Assembly (NCBI RefSeq): GCF_004362715.1
Contig: NZ_SNYC01000003.1
Location: 373,601-437,600, forward strand
Origin: Pedobacter metabolipauper
Lineage (GTDB): Bacteria; Bacteroidota; Bacteroidia; Sphingobacteriales; Sphingobacteriaceae
Length of the DNA: 64,000 bases
Reading direction: 5' to 3'
The position numbers were made by a program, and so were the translations under genes. The notes beneath the pieces are model-generated. The model was not told where the DNA came from and searched no databases. It saw nothing but the letters and a program-made list of their open reading frames with translations. Shown piece by piece: positions 17,600 to 27,275 of this stretch. How positions within the stretch are numbered: the first letter of the stretch is position 1; every line of letters begins with the position of its first letter.

Positions 17600-18887
17600 G
17601 TGGGGTGATGAATTTTAGTATGGTCGACAAAACAAGTCCGTATAATACAAAACTGATAAATATGATGAAACCGGGCTGCAGGGCCGTATTGTTGGTGGTG
17701 ATGACAGTTAGGAGGTCGCTTTTTATATTCAGGCTTTTCAGCTGGCTTTCCAGCAGTCCGTTTAAACCGATGTAGACCATGAGTATCGCGATGACAATGA
17801 CATCAGCCATGCTCCACTTGCCCGATTGAAAGGCAAAATATTTAATGACCTTATTTTCGGCAATCTTCTTTTTGCTCAGCAGGTGGATACCCGTGGCACT
17901 CAGCTTCATGATGGGGAAGAGGATGCTGAATACTAAGATTAAAAGTCCTACCAGTACCGAATCTATTGCGGATTGAGACATCAGTACCTTTACCACATCC
18001 AGGATACTTTTGCTTTGGAAGAACAGCACCTGGTTCTCAAAGATGACATGTTCCCCAAGGAGCATGAAATCCAGCGATGCGATTCGGGCATCAACTTCGA
18101 TCATGGATGCCGTTAGGCCGATGGCCAGTAATATGAATGCAAACATCAATGACATGATGAAAAGGGTGGCATGCAGCGCCCTTTGTTTTCTAAAGATCCA
18201 CCACAGCGAGAGCACGATGACGATGCAGCCGAGCATGGCAAATGAGTAATTGTAGGTTGCCGTTTTGATGCGAGCAAGTGAGGAGATCAGTTTCGTGTTT
18301 AATTCTTCGGTAGAGGAAACGCGATATTTTTTATAGACCTTATCCGTTGCTGCCTTGGTTGCGGCAACAGTACTGTCCAGGTATTCAGCACGTTCGAGGG
18401 CATCAAACTTTGACATCGCCATTTTGCTCATTTGCTTTTTGTTGTCGGGATTGTCGACCTTAGCAATGATTTTCGTGGCGAAGCTGGGAACTTTTGCCTT
18501 GATGCTGTCTGTATTGACGAACGTTTTGATGGCGAATTTCTTGATTTTTCCGCCTATGGTCTTTTTCGGTTTATTGACCAGAGCTTCTGCCTTATCGATC
18601 AGTGTGAGGAGGATGTCTTCCACTTCCTTTTTAAGTTCTTTCTTTTGTTGAGGTGTCAGGGTAAAATCACGAATCTGATGATTGACGATCCCGGATACTT
18701 TGTCGCGCCACTGCTCTACGGAGAACAGTCCAAACGTAATGTTATTGATGTTGGAATACTCTTCCTTGATCTGTTCCTGCTGTTCTGAAAGTTCGTGCAG
18801 CTGGTATCCAAAATATCCTTCAGCGCATAGCAGAATGCTGAGACCGAGGATCAGCAATAGTCTTAGCACATGTGGTTTCTTCTCCAA
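17586..18887 (-). CDS. PqiA-like membrane protein (paralogue 1)
   Basis: 433 residues with the same topology as its neighbour: N-terminal helix (10-27), an extracytoplasmic domain rich in Lys with KKTIGGKIKKFAIK (about 108-121), and four C-terminal helices containing GKWSMADVIVIAILMVYIGLNG. The motif YFAFQSGKWSMADV is PqiA-like. No MlaD/MCE-domain protein is encoded next to the pair, unlike enterobacterial pqiABC. The two paralogues presumably act as a heteromer in the inner membrane. The exact role is unknown; lipid trafficking or stress is an inference from the family. Confidence 0.8.
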   Translation of the reverse strand: MEKKPHVLRLLLILGLSILLCAEGYFGYQLHELSEQQEQIKEEYSNINNITFGLFSVEQWRDKVSGIVNHQIRDFTLTPQQKKELKKEVEDILLTLIDKAEALVNKPKKTIGGKIKKFAIKTFVNTDSIKAKVPSFATKIIAKVDNPDNKKQMSKMAMSKFDALERAEYLDSTVAATKAATDKVYKKYRVSSTEELNTKLISSLARIKTATYNYSFAMLGCIVIVLSLWWIFRKQRALHATLFIMSLMFAFILLAIGLTASMIEVDARIASLDFMLLGEHVIFENQVLFFQSKSILDVVKVLMSQSAIDSVLVGLLILVFSILFPIMKLSATGIHLLSKKKIAENKVIKYFAFQSGKWSMADVIVIAILMVYIGLNGLLESQLKSLNIKSDLLTVITTNNTALQPGFIIFISFVLYGLVLSTILKFITPHESH

Positions 18888-18976
18888 ATTTGTTTGATTT
18901 TCATCATTAACAGTTGTAAGCGCTAAATGTTTATACTTTACGAACTTGTCATGAGAAATATGCCAAATAAATTAAT

Positions 18977-18992
18977 TACGAAAATATTCGTA
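18977..18992. promoter_or_regulatory. Palindromic operator candidate TACGAA-AATA-TTCGTA
   Basis: Perfect 6-bp arms around a 4-base AT spacer, in the divergent gap between the PqiA-like pair (start 18887) and the serine hydrolase (start 19049). It is 90 bases from the first and 57 from the second, well placed for a dimeric repressor controlling both. Confidence 0.45.
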
Positions 18993-19048
18993 GATGTTTT
19001 GTAATTTAGTTCAACTAAAAATGCAGAACATTAAAATCAACACAACTC

Positions 19049-20569
19049 ATGAAAGATTATAGGAAATTGGCGATAGTTATAGGCATCAAGGTCATTTTAA
19101 TGGTGTACGGTGCAACTGCATTTGCGCAAACAAGATCGGTTCGTCTTGACAGCCTTTTTACGATGCGCAATAAAGGAGGAATGTTTAATGGAAATGTACT
19201 TATTGCCGAAAATGGCAATATTGTCTATCAACAGGCATTTGGGTTTGCAAATTTGGAGAGGAAAATTGCCAATACAACATCTTCGCGTTCGGACTTAGGT
19301 TCTGTGAGCAAGCTTTTTACAGCGGTTGCAGTATTGCAATTGAAGGAGGCCGGCCGGATCAAACTGGAAGATCTTGTAATTAAGTACCTTCCAGACTTTC
19401 CATATCCAAATATTAGGATCCGGCACTTGCTGACACACACTTCAGGGTTGCCCGATTTTCAAATCTTTGATCCCTATTATACAGATGACCCGCATCGGAT
19501 ACTTACCAATAAGGATGTTATTCCGGGTATAATAAAGTTTGGCAGATTGCTATTTGAACCTGGAGAAAAATGGAGTTATTCTAGTCCGGGAATGGCGCTT
19601 TTAGCATCGATAGTGGAAAAAGTGAGCGGATTGGCATTTGAAAAATATTTAACCAAATATATTTGGAAGCCTGCAGGTATGTTTCATACTTACATCAATT
19701 CGTTAAGTGCGCCGGTAAAAGATACAAACCGTGTGGAGAATTATGCTACGTCTGATTTCTTTTCTACAAGTTTATATCTTGCGGATACGATGCGGACACA
19801 TATACAGTTTTCGCAGATTTCAGGTGCGTTGTTGGGCCCGGGATTGGTTGCTAGCGATACGCGTGACTTATTTTTGTTTGATCAGGCCCTGTATTCTGGT
19901 ACGTTACTCAGTCAGTCTACCATGAAGGAAGCATTCACACCAATAAAATTAAATAATGGTGAATATGCGATGCCGGAACCTTGGTTGGGACAAACCCGTT
20001 TTGGCCTCGGTTGGTTTATACTGGAAACAAATCCCGCCGAAAAAATGGTACTCCATACGGGGAAACATGCAGGTATCGTCACCGTTTTTATCAGAAATCT
20101 CAGTACGCGCCAAACCCTGGTGATGTTCGATAATGCGGGGAGTTATGGATTGAACAACACCGCACTCAATGCTTTTTATATCTTAAACAGAAAGCCTCTG
20201 ATACCACTTAAAAGATCACTTGCCAAATTATACGGAAGGGCACTTACTGCAAAAGATATAGACTTCGCAATTTGTCAATTTAATGAATTAAAGTCAGATA
20301 CCCTGAATTACTATCTAAATGTTCAGGAAATGGATTATGCAGGTCATCTACTGCTGAATCAGGGGCATAGGAAAGAGGGTCTGGAAACACTGAAGCTACT
20401 TACGTTGATAGACCCTGCAAATTCTTTTCCTTACTACAGTTATGGCCTGGGCTTGGAACAAATCGAAAAAAACAATGAGGCGGTTATGATGTATAGAAAA
20501 GCAATTGCCGTAAATGCAAATGATAAATATGCTATAACTGCGTTAGAACGTCTTTTGAAGAAATTATAA
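19049..20569 (+). CDS. Serine hydrolase (class C beta-lactamase family) with TPR tail
   Basis: 506 residues with a signal peptide (cleavage near ATAFAQ). The penicillin-binding-protein/beta-lactamase fold is shown by the SxxK motif at S85-K88 (SVSK), the tyrosine motif in WSYSSPG near residue 176, and HTG in the KTG position (VLHTGKHAG). Residues after about 390 form helices ending in a TPR-like unit (PYYSYGLGLEQIEKNNEAVMMYRKAIAVNANDKYA, given here as flanks only of a longer stretch). It is probably a periplasmic peptidase or esterase rather than a resistance enzyme. It is a single gene after a divergent gap. Confidence 0.88.
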   Translation: MKDYRKLAIVIGIKVILMVYGATAFAQTRSVRLDSLFTMRNKGGMFNGNVLIAENGNIVYQQAFGFANLERKIANTTSSRSDLGSVSKLFTAVAVLQLKEAGRIKLEDLVIKYLPDFPYPNIRIRHLLTHTSGLPDFQIFDPYYTDDPHRILTNKDVIPGIIKFGRLLFEPGEKWSYSSPGMALLASIVEKVSGLAFEKYLTKYIWKPAGMFHTYINSLSAPVKDTNRVENYATSDFFSTSLYLADTMRTHIQFSQISGALLGPGLVASDTRDLFLFDQALYSGTLLSQSTMKEAFTPIKLNNGEYAMPEPWLGQTRFGLGWFILETNPAEKMVLHTGKHAGIVTVFIRNLSTRQTLVMFDNAGSYGLNNTALNAFYILNRKPLIPLKRSLAKLYGRALTAKDIDFAICQFNELKSDTLNYYLNVQEMDYAGHLLLNQGHRKEGLETLKLLTLIDPANSFPYYSYGLGLEQIEKNNEAVMMYRKAIAVNANDKYAITALERLLKKL

Positions 20570-20703
20570 TCAGATTGTTTAACCAAAATTGCGATTGAAA
20601 TCATGATGTGTATAGTTGGGGCCGGGCTTTTTGACAAACGAACTTAGGGCTTTTCAACAAAACAGTTTCTTGAATTGCGGGCGATCTTTGTTTAAAAAAA
20701 GAC

Positions 20704-21606
20704 ATGAAAAAAGTATGGTTTATTACAGGCAGTTCCAAAGGATTGGGCAAAAGCCTGACAGCAGCAGTTTTAGAAAGTGGTGATTATGTGGTGGCTACCG
20801 CAAGAAACCCGGAACAGTTAAATAATTTGGCAGAAAAATTCCCTGATCAGATGCTCGCATTACCATTAGACGTAAGTGATCATCTTCAGATCCACACCGC
20901 TGTAGTGCAGGCTTTGGCGCATTTTGGAAGAATTGATGTGCTGGTAAACAATGCCGGATTTGGCATTACCGGAGCTGCCGAAGCTTTTACAAATGAACAG
21001 GTACGCAGTCAGCTGGAAGTAAACCTGTATGCACCAATTGAAGTGACGCGTGCTGTTTTACCGGGTATGCGTAAACAACGTTCGGGACATATCCTGCAAA
21101 TTAGCTCAGTTGGCGGCAGGGTTGGTAATGCGGGACTAAGCATGTACCAGGCTGCTAAATTTGGTTTGTCTGGTTTTTCTGAAGCACTAAGTAAGGAAGT
21201 AGCTCCTTTAGGAATCAAGGTCACTTCTATAGAGCCAGGTGGTTTTCGTACCGATTGGGCAGGTGCGTCTATGAGTTTTGCGGAAGATATTGAAGGATAT
21301 GAGGAAAGCGTTGGCGGTATTAAACAATACCTGCAATCCGGACACTTTGTACCGGTAGGAGATCCTGATAAAGCTGCCCAGGTAATGGTTGACCTGGTGG
21401 CTCATCCTGAACCTCCTGTTCATTTGGTGCTTGGCAGCGAAGCAGCTACTATTTTAAAAAGTGCCGATGAACGCAGAAAAGCTGAATTTGAAAAATGGCT
21501 TCCGGTAAGCAGATCTACAGATCATGATGACGCTTCTGATATGTTTGGCTCGGACGAAGGAAGAAAGTTCTTGTCTCAAAAGGGGATATTTCCTAAAGAT
21601 AAGTGA
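20704..21606 (+). CDS. Short-chain dehydrogenase/reductase
   Basis: 300 residues, a classical SDR with cofactor motif TGSSKGLG (residues 8-15), NNAG at about 81-84, the catalytic Ser in ISSVGGR and the YxxxK pair in MYQAAKFG. The arginine in ATARNPEQ after strand 2 favours NADP(H). The C-terminal extension beyond residue 245 is typical of the group often annotated 'SDR with unknown substrate'. It is a single gene, preceded by a 134-base gap ending in GATCTTTG, a near match to the Bacteroidota -7 element. Confidence 0.9.
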   Translation: MKKVWFITGSSKGLGKSLTAAVLESGDYVVATARNPEQLNNLAEKFPDQMLALPLDVSDHLQIHTAVVQALAHFGRIDVLVNNAGFGITGAAEAFTNEQVRSQLEVNLYAPIEVTRAVLPGMRKQRSGHILQISSVGGRVGNAGLSMYQAAKFGLSGFSEALSKEVAPLGIKVTSIEPGGFRTDWAGASMSFAEDIEGYEESVGGIKQYLQSGHFVPVGDPDKAAQVMVDLVAHPEPPVHLVLGSEAATILKSADERRKAEFEKWLPVSRSTDHDDASDMFGSDEGRKFLSQKGIFPKDK

Positions 21607-21686
21607 TGATGAGCGTAGGATATTGAAATTTATTTCTCTTTAATAAAGATATTATTAAATTTATAGGGTCTGCTTGCCTTATTAAA

Positions 21687-24170
21687 ATGAGAAATACTAC
21701 TTATTCCCGAATCCTGTTATTTTTTGTCCTATTAATCATCTGCTTCCAGGGCTTTGCACAAACGACAGATTCTTCAGCATCCGATACTGTTGTGTCCAGG
21801 GAAAAAATAGATTTTGTGACCAGGATGCAAGCTTTTGCCAGGAAGTCGGCAAAGGAGAGTGCCGAGGAATTCAATGCCGACAAAGCTACAATTGAGCAAA
21901 ATAAAACACTGGATGAGATTAAAAAGACCATGCAGCGTGCAAAAAGCTATCTCAGGACCAGTGTAGATACTGCCGGTACCAGGGCTCAGCTTGCGATAAT
22001 CCAAAAAGACTTTGCCATTGCGGGCGACGGCGTACTGACTGGTAAAGGAACATCGCAGACCTTTAGAAATTTAACAGCTACTTCAAAAATACTCAACGAA
22101 TTGCTTAGTAAGGCGATTGACCGTAAAACCAGGCTTGATCTCCATCAGCAGGAACTGACCAGCTTCCGTTACCAGCTGGATTCCCTGCTCAGCGTACCGG
22201 CACTGTTTAAATTTTCAATTGATTCAGCGGTACTGAGAACCTACATGCAGCAGCTTGTTGTGGTTGCCTACGAGGTTCATCCGGTGGACAGTGCGCTGAA
22301 ACAATCCAGTCATACGGTACAAGGTCTTCTGAACCAGGTGAACATGCAGGTATTCAATTTACAGACGAGTCTGGAAGAAATTGAAGGCCATCAGAGTGCT
22401 ATGGCTGAAAATATATTTAAAAGAGAATTTGAAAACATTTGGGGCGAGGTAGGTTATTACAGGCCGTTTAAGGAAATATTGGCCCAGGCCAAGGCAAAGG
22501 GTTTACTTACACTCGTGTTCTATATTCAGAATAACATTGGAAAGCTGGTTGTTCTTTTCCTGCTGGTCATTACCGCTTTTGTTTACCTGCGTTCACTGAA
22601 GAAAATTTATTTGGAGAATAAGCTCATAACGGCAGATTTTGAAGGACAGCTTGTGCTGCGCTATCCGCTTGCCTCTGCGCTGCTCATTACCATTAATCTA
22701 TTCCAGTTCCTGTTTTTTTCTCCTCCGTTCATTTTAAGTGTAATTTTCTGGATCCTTGGATGTATTAGCCTCACCATTATGTTCCATAAGTTTATTGTGC
22801 GTTACTGGATGAATGTCTGGCTGATCATGGTAAGCTTATTTTTAATTACCGCCTTTGACAACCTGATTCTTCAGGCTTCCCGTACGGAACGAATTTTCAT
22901 GCTTATTTTATCGCTATTGGGCACTATTACAGGAAGTGTGATCTTATTGAAGGGACGCAAGGAAGAACTCCGGGAAAAGCTGATCTTAATTGCTATAGGG
23001 CTTATGGTTGTACTCGAACTTGGTGCTGCACTGGCCAATGTTTTTGGCCGGTATAATCTTTCCAAAGCCTTATTGATCAGTGGATACTTGAATGTAGTAA
23101 TTGCTATCCTCTTTCTATGGACGATTCGGTTGATTAATGAAGGCTTATTTCTTGCCTTTAATGTGTATACGAAGCAGGACCTTAAGCTTTTTTATCTGAA
23201 CTTTAATAAAGTGGGCCAGAAATTACCGGTCTTATTCTATTTTCTTTTGATTTTTGGATGGGTCGTTTTATTTGGGCGCAACTTTGCAGGCTTTGATTAT
23301 ATCGCCGGGCCTTTAAGGGAGTTTTTTGGAAGAAACCGGGTCGTAGGTGATTATACCTTTACCATAAATAGTCTGTTATTGTTTATCGCCATTATGGGAA
23401 TAGCGGTTATCACCTCCAAAATCGTTTCATTTTTTGCTTCAGATAAACACTTGCTATCTGGCAAGGACGAGAAACACAACATTCAGGGAATTGGCAGCTG
23501 GTTACTGCTCATCAGAATTTCTATTTTGAGCATTGGTCTTTTCCTGGCTGTTGCTGCGGCAGGTATTCCGCTGGACAGGATTACTATTGTTTTAGGCGCT
23601 TTGGGCGTAGGTATCGGTTTTGGATTGCAGGCACTGGTTAACAATTTGGTTAGCGGATTGATTATCGCTTTTGAAAAACCTGTAAATGTTGGCGATGTGG
23701 TTGAAGTTGACGGACAGGCCGGCACCATGAAATCAATAGGTTTTCGCAGCAGCGTAATTTCTACCTGGGATGGTGCGGATGTAGTGATGCCCAATGGAGA
23801 CCTTTTAAATTCCCATCTAACCAACTGGTCGCTCGGAGGCAGCCGCCGCAGGATGTCAATTGTAATCGGTATCGCTTATGATACTGACCTCGAAAAGGCA
23901 AAAGCCTTGCTCATTGGTATCCTGGATGAAGAACCACGTGTCATGAAAAATCCCCAGTCGGTTGTACAATACGAGCACTTTAATGATAGTTCTATTGATT
24001 TGAGGATCTTTTTCTGGACAAAAAGCCTAAAGGATTCTTTTGTTGTAAAAAGTGATCTCATCATGGCAATCACTACAGGGTTCAAAATTAACAATATTGC
24101 CATCCCCTTCCGTCAGCATGACGTACATATTCACCATATAGATAACGCTGAAAATAAAGAGAACAAATAA
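21687..24170 (+). CDS. Large mechanosensitive channel (MscS family, MscK/YnaI-like)
   Basis: 827 residues. A signal peptide (MRNTTYSRILLFFVLLII, cleavage near GFAQ) is followed by a periplasmic coiled region (30-270), eight or so inner-membrane helices (about 275-640), and the MscS core. The pore helix motif is GVGIGFGLQALVNNLVSGLII, with glycines and alanines packed as in TM3, then the beta domain FEKPVNVGDVVEVDGQ and STWDGADVVMPNGDLLNS. It opens under membrane tension and protects against osmotic downshock. It is co-directional with the envelope genes that follow. Confidence 0.93.
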   Translation: MRNTTYSRILLFFVLLIICFQGFAQTTDSSASDTVVSREKIDFVTRMQAFARKSAKESAEEFNADKATIEQNKTLDEIKKTMQRAKSYLRTSVDTAGTRAQLAIIQKDFAIAGDGVLTGKGTSQTFRNLTATSKILNELLSKAIDRKTRLDLHQQELTSFRYQLDSLLSVPALFKFSIDSAVLRTYMQQLVVVAYEVHPVDSALKQSSHTVQGLLNQVNMQVFNLQTSLEEIEGHQSAMAENIFKREFENIWGEVGYYRPFKEILAQAKAKGLLTLVFYIQNNIGKLVVLFLLVITAFVYLRSLKKIYLENKLITADFEGQLVLRYPLASALLITINLFQFLFFSPPFILSVIFWILGCISLTIMFHKFIVRYWMNVWLIMVSLFLITAFDNLILQASRTERIFMLILSLLGTITGSVILLKGRKEELREKLILIAIGLMVVLELGAALANVFGRYNLSKALLISGYLNVVIAILFLWTIRLINEGLFLAFNVYTKQDLKLFYLNFNKVGQKLPVLFYFLLIFGWVVLFGRNFAGFDYIAGPLREFFGRNRVVGDYTFTINSLLLFIAIMGIAVITSKIVSFFASDKHLLSGKDEKHNIQGIGSWLLLIRISILSIGLFLAVAAAGIPLDRITIVLGALGVGIGFGLQALVNNLVSGLIIAFEKPVNVGDVVEVDGQAGTMKSIGFRSSVISTWDGADVVMPNGDLLNSHLTNWSLGGSRRRMSIVIGIAYDTDLEKAKALLIGILDEEPRVMKNPQSVVQYEHFNDSSIDLRIFFWTKSLKDSFVVKSDLIMAITTGFKINNIAIPFRQHDVHIHHIDNAENKENK

Positions 24171-24203
24171 TCGGCTATTCATACCGTCAATAGCTAAATC
24201 TTT

Positions 24204-24211
24204 TATATTTG
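24204..24211 (+). promoter_or_regulatory. Candidate -7 element TATATTTG
   Basis: Matches the Bacteroidota -7 consensus TAnnTTTG, 20 bases before the ATG at 24232. No convincing TTTG -33 box is present at the usual spacing, so this is only a candidate. Confidence 0.3.
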
Positions 24212-24231
24212 TTATATCTAAATATCATCCT

Positions 24232-25086
24232 ATGAAAAAAATTTATGCCTTCTTTATTTTAAGCTTGAGCTTAATTTCCGCAAACCTTTCTGCCCAGACC
24301 GCAAATAACACGAAACCAGACCTTATTCAAAAAGTTAATGGTGAAGAAATGAAGGGTAAAGTGATCCGGATTACGGACAACGATGTTACCTTCATTTATA
24401 CTGGTGAAACTGCTGAATACGTGATTAAAAAATCCGAGATCGCTAAGATTGTCCATTCCAGCGGCAGGGTAGAAGCGTTCGGATCCCAAAACCTTCCTTC
24501 CGAGAACCGGCTGAAAGACCAGGTAAGCATGTCTGCTTCTCCTGCTGATCACCACAATAAAATTGCCATCCTGCCATTTACCTATTTAATGGACAATCAA
24601 CCGGGCGCAGATGCAATTGGTTATAAGGCACAAGAGGATACCTATGGGTTCTTATCGCAGCATGCTGCCGGTTATACGATCCTTGATCCCAGGACGACTA
24701 ATGCACTTTTAAGTAAAGGAGGCGTAACCAGGGATAAAATGATGAACTTCACAATGAAGGAAATCTGTGATATCCTGGGTGTTGAATATGTGGTAGATGG
24801 TGTAGTTACACAGAATAAAGGCTATCAAACCAGTTCTACCACTGATGCTTCAAACACAAAAATTAAAAGAGACGGGGATAAGGATCTTAAGGGAATCTCT
24901 TCTTATGGTTCAAGTTCCAGCAATGCCGTGCAGCGTTATGATGTTTCTGTAGGCCTGCATATTTATATGGATAATAATGCCAGTATCTATAATCAAACAC
25001 ATAAGGCATTTTTAAGTAGTACAGATGGTTCCTACAGTAGTCCGCTGGAGTATTTGCTCAAAAGAAGTCCCATTTACAGAAAATAA
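24232..25086 (+). CDS. Exported protein with CsgG/TolB-like domain
   Basis: 284 residues with a signal peptide (cleavage near NLSAQ). An N-terminal segment (residues 27-85) resembles small beta-rich domains found on Bacteroidota surface proteins (VNGEEMKGKVIRITDNDVTFIY). A second segment starts HNKIAILPFTYLMDNQ, and KEICDILGVEYVVDGVVTQNKG is like the CsgG/curli-assembly and TolB-N fold seen in proteins that report lipoprotein or secretion state. The C-terminus is Ser-rich and ends LLKRSPIYRK. It is followed 24 bases later by a small outer-membrane barrel, a likely pair. The function is not known. Confidence 0.7.
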   Translation: MKKIYAFFILSLSLISANLSAQTANNTKPDLIQKVNGEEMKGKVIRITDNDVTFIYTGETAEYVIKKSEIAKIVHSSGRVEAFGSQNLPSENRLKDQVSMSASPADHHNKIAILPFTYLMDNQPGADAIGYKAQEDTYGFLSQHAAGYTILDPRTTNALLSKGGVTRDKMMNFTMKEICDILGVEYVVDGVVTQNKGYQTSSTTDASNTKIKRDGDKDLKGISSYGSSSSNAVQRYDVSVGLHIYMDNNASIYNQTHKAFLSSTDGSYSSPLEYLLKRSPIYRK

Positions 25087-25110
25087 TCTAAACCCTATAA
25101 ATCAAAGACC

Positions 25111-25641
25111 ATGAAGCAAATTTTAGTCATCCTGACACTTTTTTTAATTTTTCCTTTAGTTACACTCGCTCAAAAGGGAAGCAATTTTTTACAATTATCC
25201 GGACAGGCGGCTATTCCTACATCCGATCTTTCTGATGTGGTTAAAACTGGCTTTGGTGGAGCACTTAAGGGAATGTATGGATTTAGCAGTAAGCCCCAAT
25301 ATTTGACCATTGAAGCTGGTTACAATAGATTTGCTGTCAAGGGCCTGTCTTCAAGTACATCTGCACATTATTCGGCCTTACCTGTATATGCTGGTTACCG
25401 GGCCAATCTTAGCGGGGTCATCCTGGAAACACAGGCTGGAGTTTCCTTTAACCGGATTGCAGGGTCAGGACTTGGTGGATCTGCAAGTGCGAACCAGACT
25501 GCGTTTGGCTGGGCGCTTACCGCAGGTTATATCTTTAAGGATCTTGAACTTGATGTGAGGTATCAAAGCTCGGAAGGGGATGACGATACTTATATTATCC
25601 GGTTTGTCGGCATTCGCCTGGGCTATAATTTTGCATTGTAG
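25111..25641 (+). CDS. Small outer-membrane beta-barrel protein
   Basis: 176 residues with a signal peptide (cleavage near TLAQ). Alternating hydrophobic/polar strands with glycine turns run to the terminal aromatic-like strand GIRLGYNFAL, typical of eight-stranded OmpW/OmpX-like barrels ('outer membrane beta-barrel protein' of Bacteroidota). It lies 24 bases behind the CsgG-like gene and ahead of the carbonic anhydrase gene on the same strand. Confidence 0.8.
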   Translation: MKQILVILTLFLIFPLVTLAQKGSNFLQLSGQAAIPTSDLSDVVKTGFGGALKGMYGFSSKPQYLTIEAGYNRFAVKGLSSSTSAHYSALPVYAGYRANLSGVILETQAGVSFNRIAGSGLGGSASANQTAFGWALTAGYIFKDLELDVRYQSSEGDDDTYIIRFVGIRLGYNFAL

Positions 25642-25668
25642 TATTGTCATAGTTTAACGGATATCACT

Positions 25669-26457
25669 ATGATCTCAGAAATTTACGGGGAATATGCTGG
25701 TCTGAGGATCCGGCAAATTCCGGTCATTGCCGGCATCATCATATTAATTAGTTCCTGCCAGAATGCAAATACACCCGTTAATACGTACGGTGCTTCTGCA
25801 GATACGGTTATTGAACTTCATCAAAAGCCTTTAAGAGAAAAGGTATTGACTGCGGCGGAGCAGCGTGCATTAACTCCAGACCTGGTGATCCAGCGGTTAA
25901 AGGAAGGCAATAAACGCTATGTTGAAAACGACCTGACTGCCCGTGACCATTCGGTAATGGTTCGGAATGCCTTAAAGGGACAATATCCTAAGGCTGTAGT
26001 CATTTCCTGTTTGGATAGCAGGGTACCTGTGGCTGATATTTTTGATAAGGGGATAGGCGATCTTTTTGTGGGCCGGGTTGCTGGTAATTTTGTCAATGAA
26101 GACTTGCTCGGCAGTATAGAATATGGCTGCAAGGTTTCAGGGGCGAAGCTGGTATTGATTATAGGCCATGAGTCTTGTGGAGCCATAAAGGCGGCGATTG
26201 ACGATGTGAAAATGGGAAATATCACGGCAATGCTTAAAAAAATAAAGCCTGCTGTAGCCATTTCCCGGGATTTTAGGGGAGAAAAGACGGCTAAGAATGA
26301 CAAGTTCGTTGAATACGTTGCAAAAAACAATGTCTTGCAAACCATAGAAACGATAAGAGCTAAAAGCCCGATCTTAAAAGAAATGGAGGCCAAAGGAGAA
26401 ATAAAGATTGTTGGGGCCTATTATGAGCTCAGTACCGGAATCGTTCAGTTTCTCTAA
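25669..26457 (+). CDS. Beta-carbonic anhydrase, lipoprotein
   Basis: 262 residues. The zinc site is complete: C114 and D116 in CLDSRVP, H167 and C170 in HESCGA. This places it in the beta class that hydrates CO2 to bicarbonate. Unusually, the N-terminus carries a lipoprotein signal ending LISSC with the lipidated Cys at residue 30, so the enzyme should be anchored in the periplasm or outer membrane rather than free in the cytosol. The start at 25669 is needed for this signal. It is convergent with the next gene. Confidence 0.92.
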   Translation: MISEIYGEYAGLRIRQIPVIAGIIILISSCQNANTPVNTYGASADTVIELHQKPLREKVLTAAEQRALTPDLVIQRLKEGNKRYVENDLTARDHSVMVRNALKGQYPKAVVISCLDSRVPVADIFDKGIGDLFVGRVAGNFVNEDLLGSIEYGCKVSGAKLVLIIGHESCGAIKAAIDDVKMGNITAMLKKIKPAVAISRDFRGEKTAKNDKFVEYVAKNNVLQTIETIRAKSPILKEMEAKGEIKIVGAYYELSTGIVQFL

Positions 26458-26479
26458 ACTACACTTAGTTGGTTCTTAA

Positions 26480-27166
26480 TCAGATCTTTTTATAATTCGA
26501 GTATTCTGATATGGTTTCCATAGGGGCGAGCTGGCCAAGAAATTTCACCATCAGATTCAAATCTTCGCTTACTGTGAAGTAGCGTTTTTCCTGTTCATTG
26601 TAAGTAAATTTAACGACCAGATCCAGTTTTTCTGCATTGAAAATTTTGATTTTTAGCGGTTTTTCATTGAGTGACTGCAGCTTTTCCAGTCTTTTGGTTT
26701 TGAGGTTAATGATCATATAAAGCTTGCAATCTTTCATAAATAATGCTTCGGCAGGAAGGGAGGCGGGATCTTGTTTGTAGGTAATCACCAGGTATTCTGC
26801 ATTCTCCTTTTCAATCTTGTAAGTACGTTCGTCTGTCTTTGCGCTTACGGGAGACTTACTTTGATTTTTACGAAATGACTTAATGTCCGATGTACTGGGT
26901 TTTTTACCTTTTACGGAGATTACGGTCCACTGTTCTTCTTTTGGTTTTGATGGATCAAATTTGGCTAATGTAATTTTTTCCTTGTCTCCCGTTACCGAAG
27001 TATATTTATAATCAAACTTATAGTTCTGAGGCCATTCTTTGGATGCTGGGTCGAGAATGGAAGGATCAATACCGTGTTTCTTAAAGGCGTCAAGCACTAC
27101 AGATTTTTGTGCGGACGACACCAGCACTGATAGATTTAGAAAGGTTAGTAAGAATAGTTTTTTCAT
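26480..27166 (-). CDS. Exported hypothetical protein, 228 residues
   Basis: A signal peptide (MKKLFLLTFLNLSVLVSS, cleavage near SAQ) is followed by a Lys-rich soluble protein with alternating beta strands. The phrases FDYKYTSVTGDKEKITLAKFDPSKPKE and KFTYNEQEKRYFTVSEDLN suggest a repeated beta-sheet fold. No domain is recognised. It is a single gene, convergent with the carbonic anhydrase gene and divergent from the DUF2846-like gene. Confidence 0.72.
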   Translation of the reverse strand: MKKLFLLTFLNLSVLVSSAQKSVVLDAFKKHGIDPSILDPASKEWPQNYKFDYKYTSVTGDKEKITLAKFDPSKPKEEQWTVISVKGKKPSTSDIKSFRKNQSKSPVSAKTDERTYKIEKENAEYLVITYKQDPASLPAEALFMKDCKLYMIINLKTKRLEKLQSLNEKPLKIKIFNAEKLDLVVKFTYNEQEKRYFTVSEDLNLMVKFLGQLAPMETISEYSNYKKI

Positions 27167-27275
27167 AGGGGGTGAGTTTTGCTTTTAACCTATTTTTCTC
27201 AATAAAGTTATCAATATTTTAATTATTAACGGAAAAACAATAGCTTTAAGGTAACAGTCTAAACAACCCTATATT

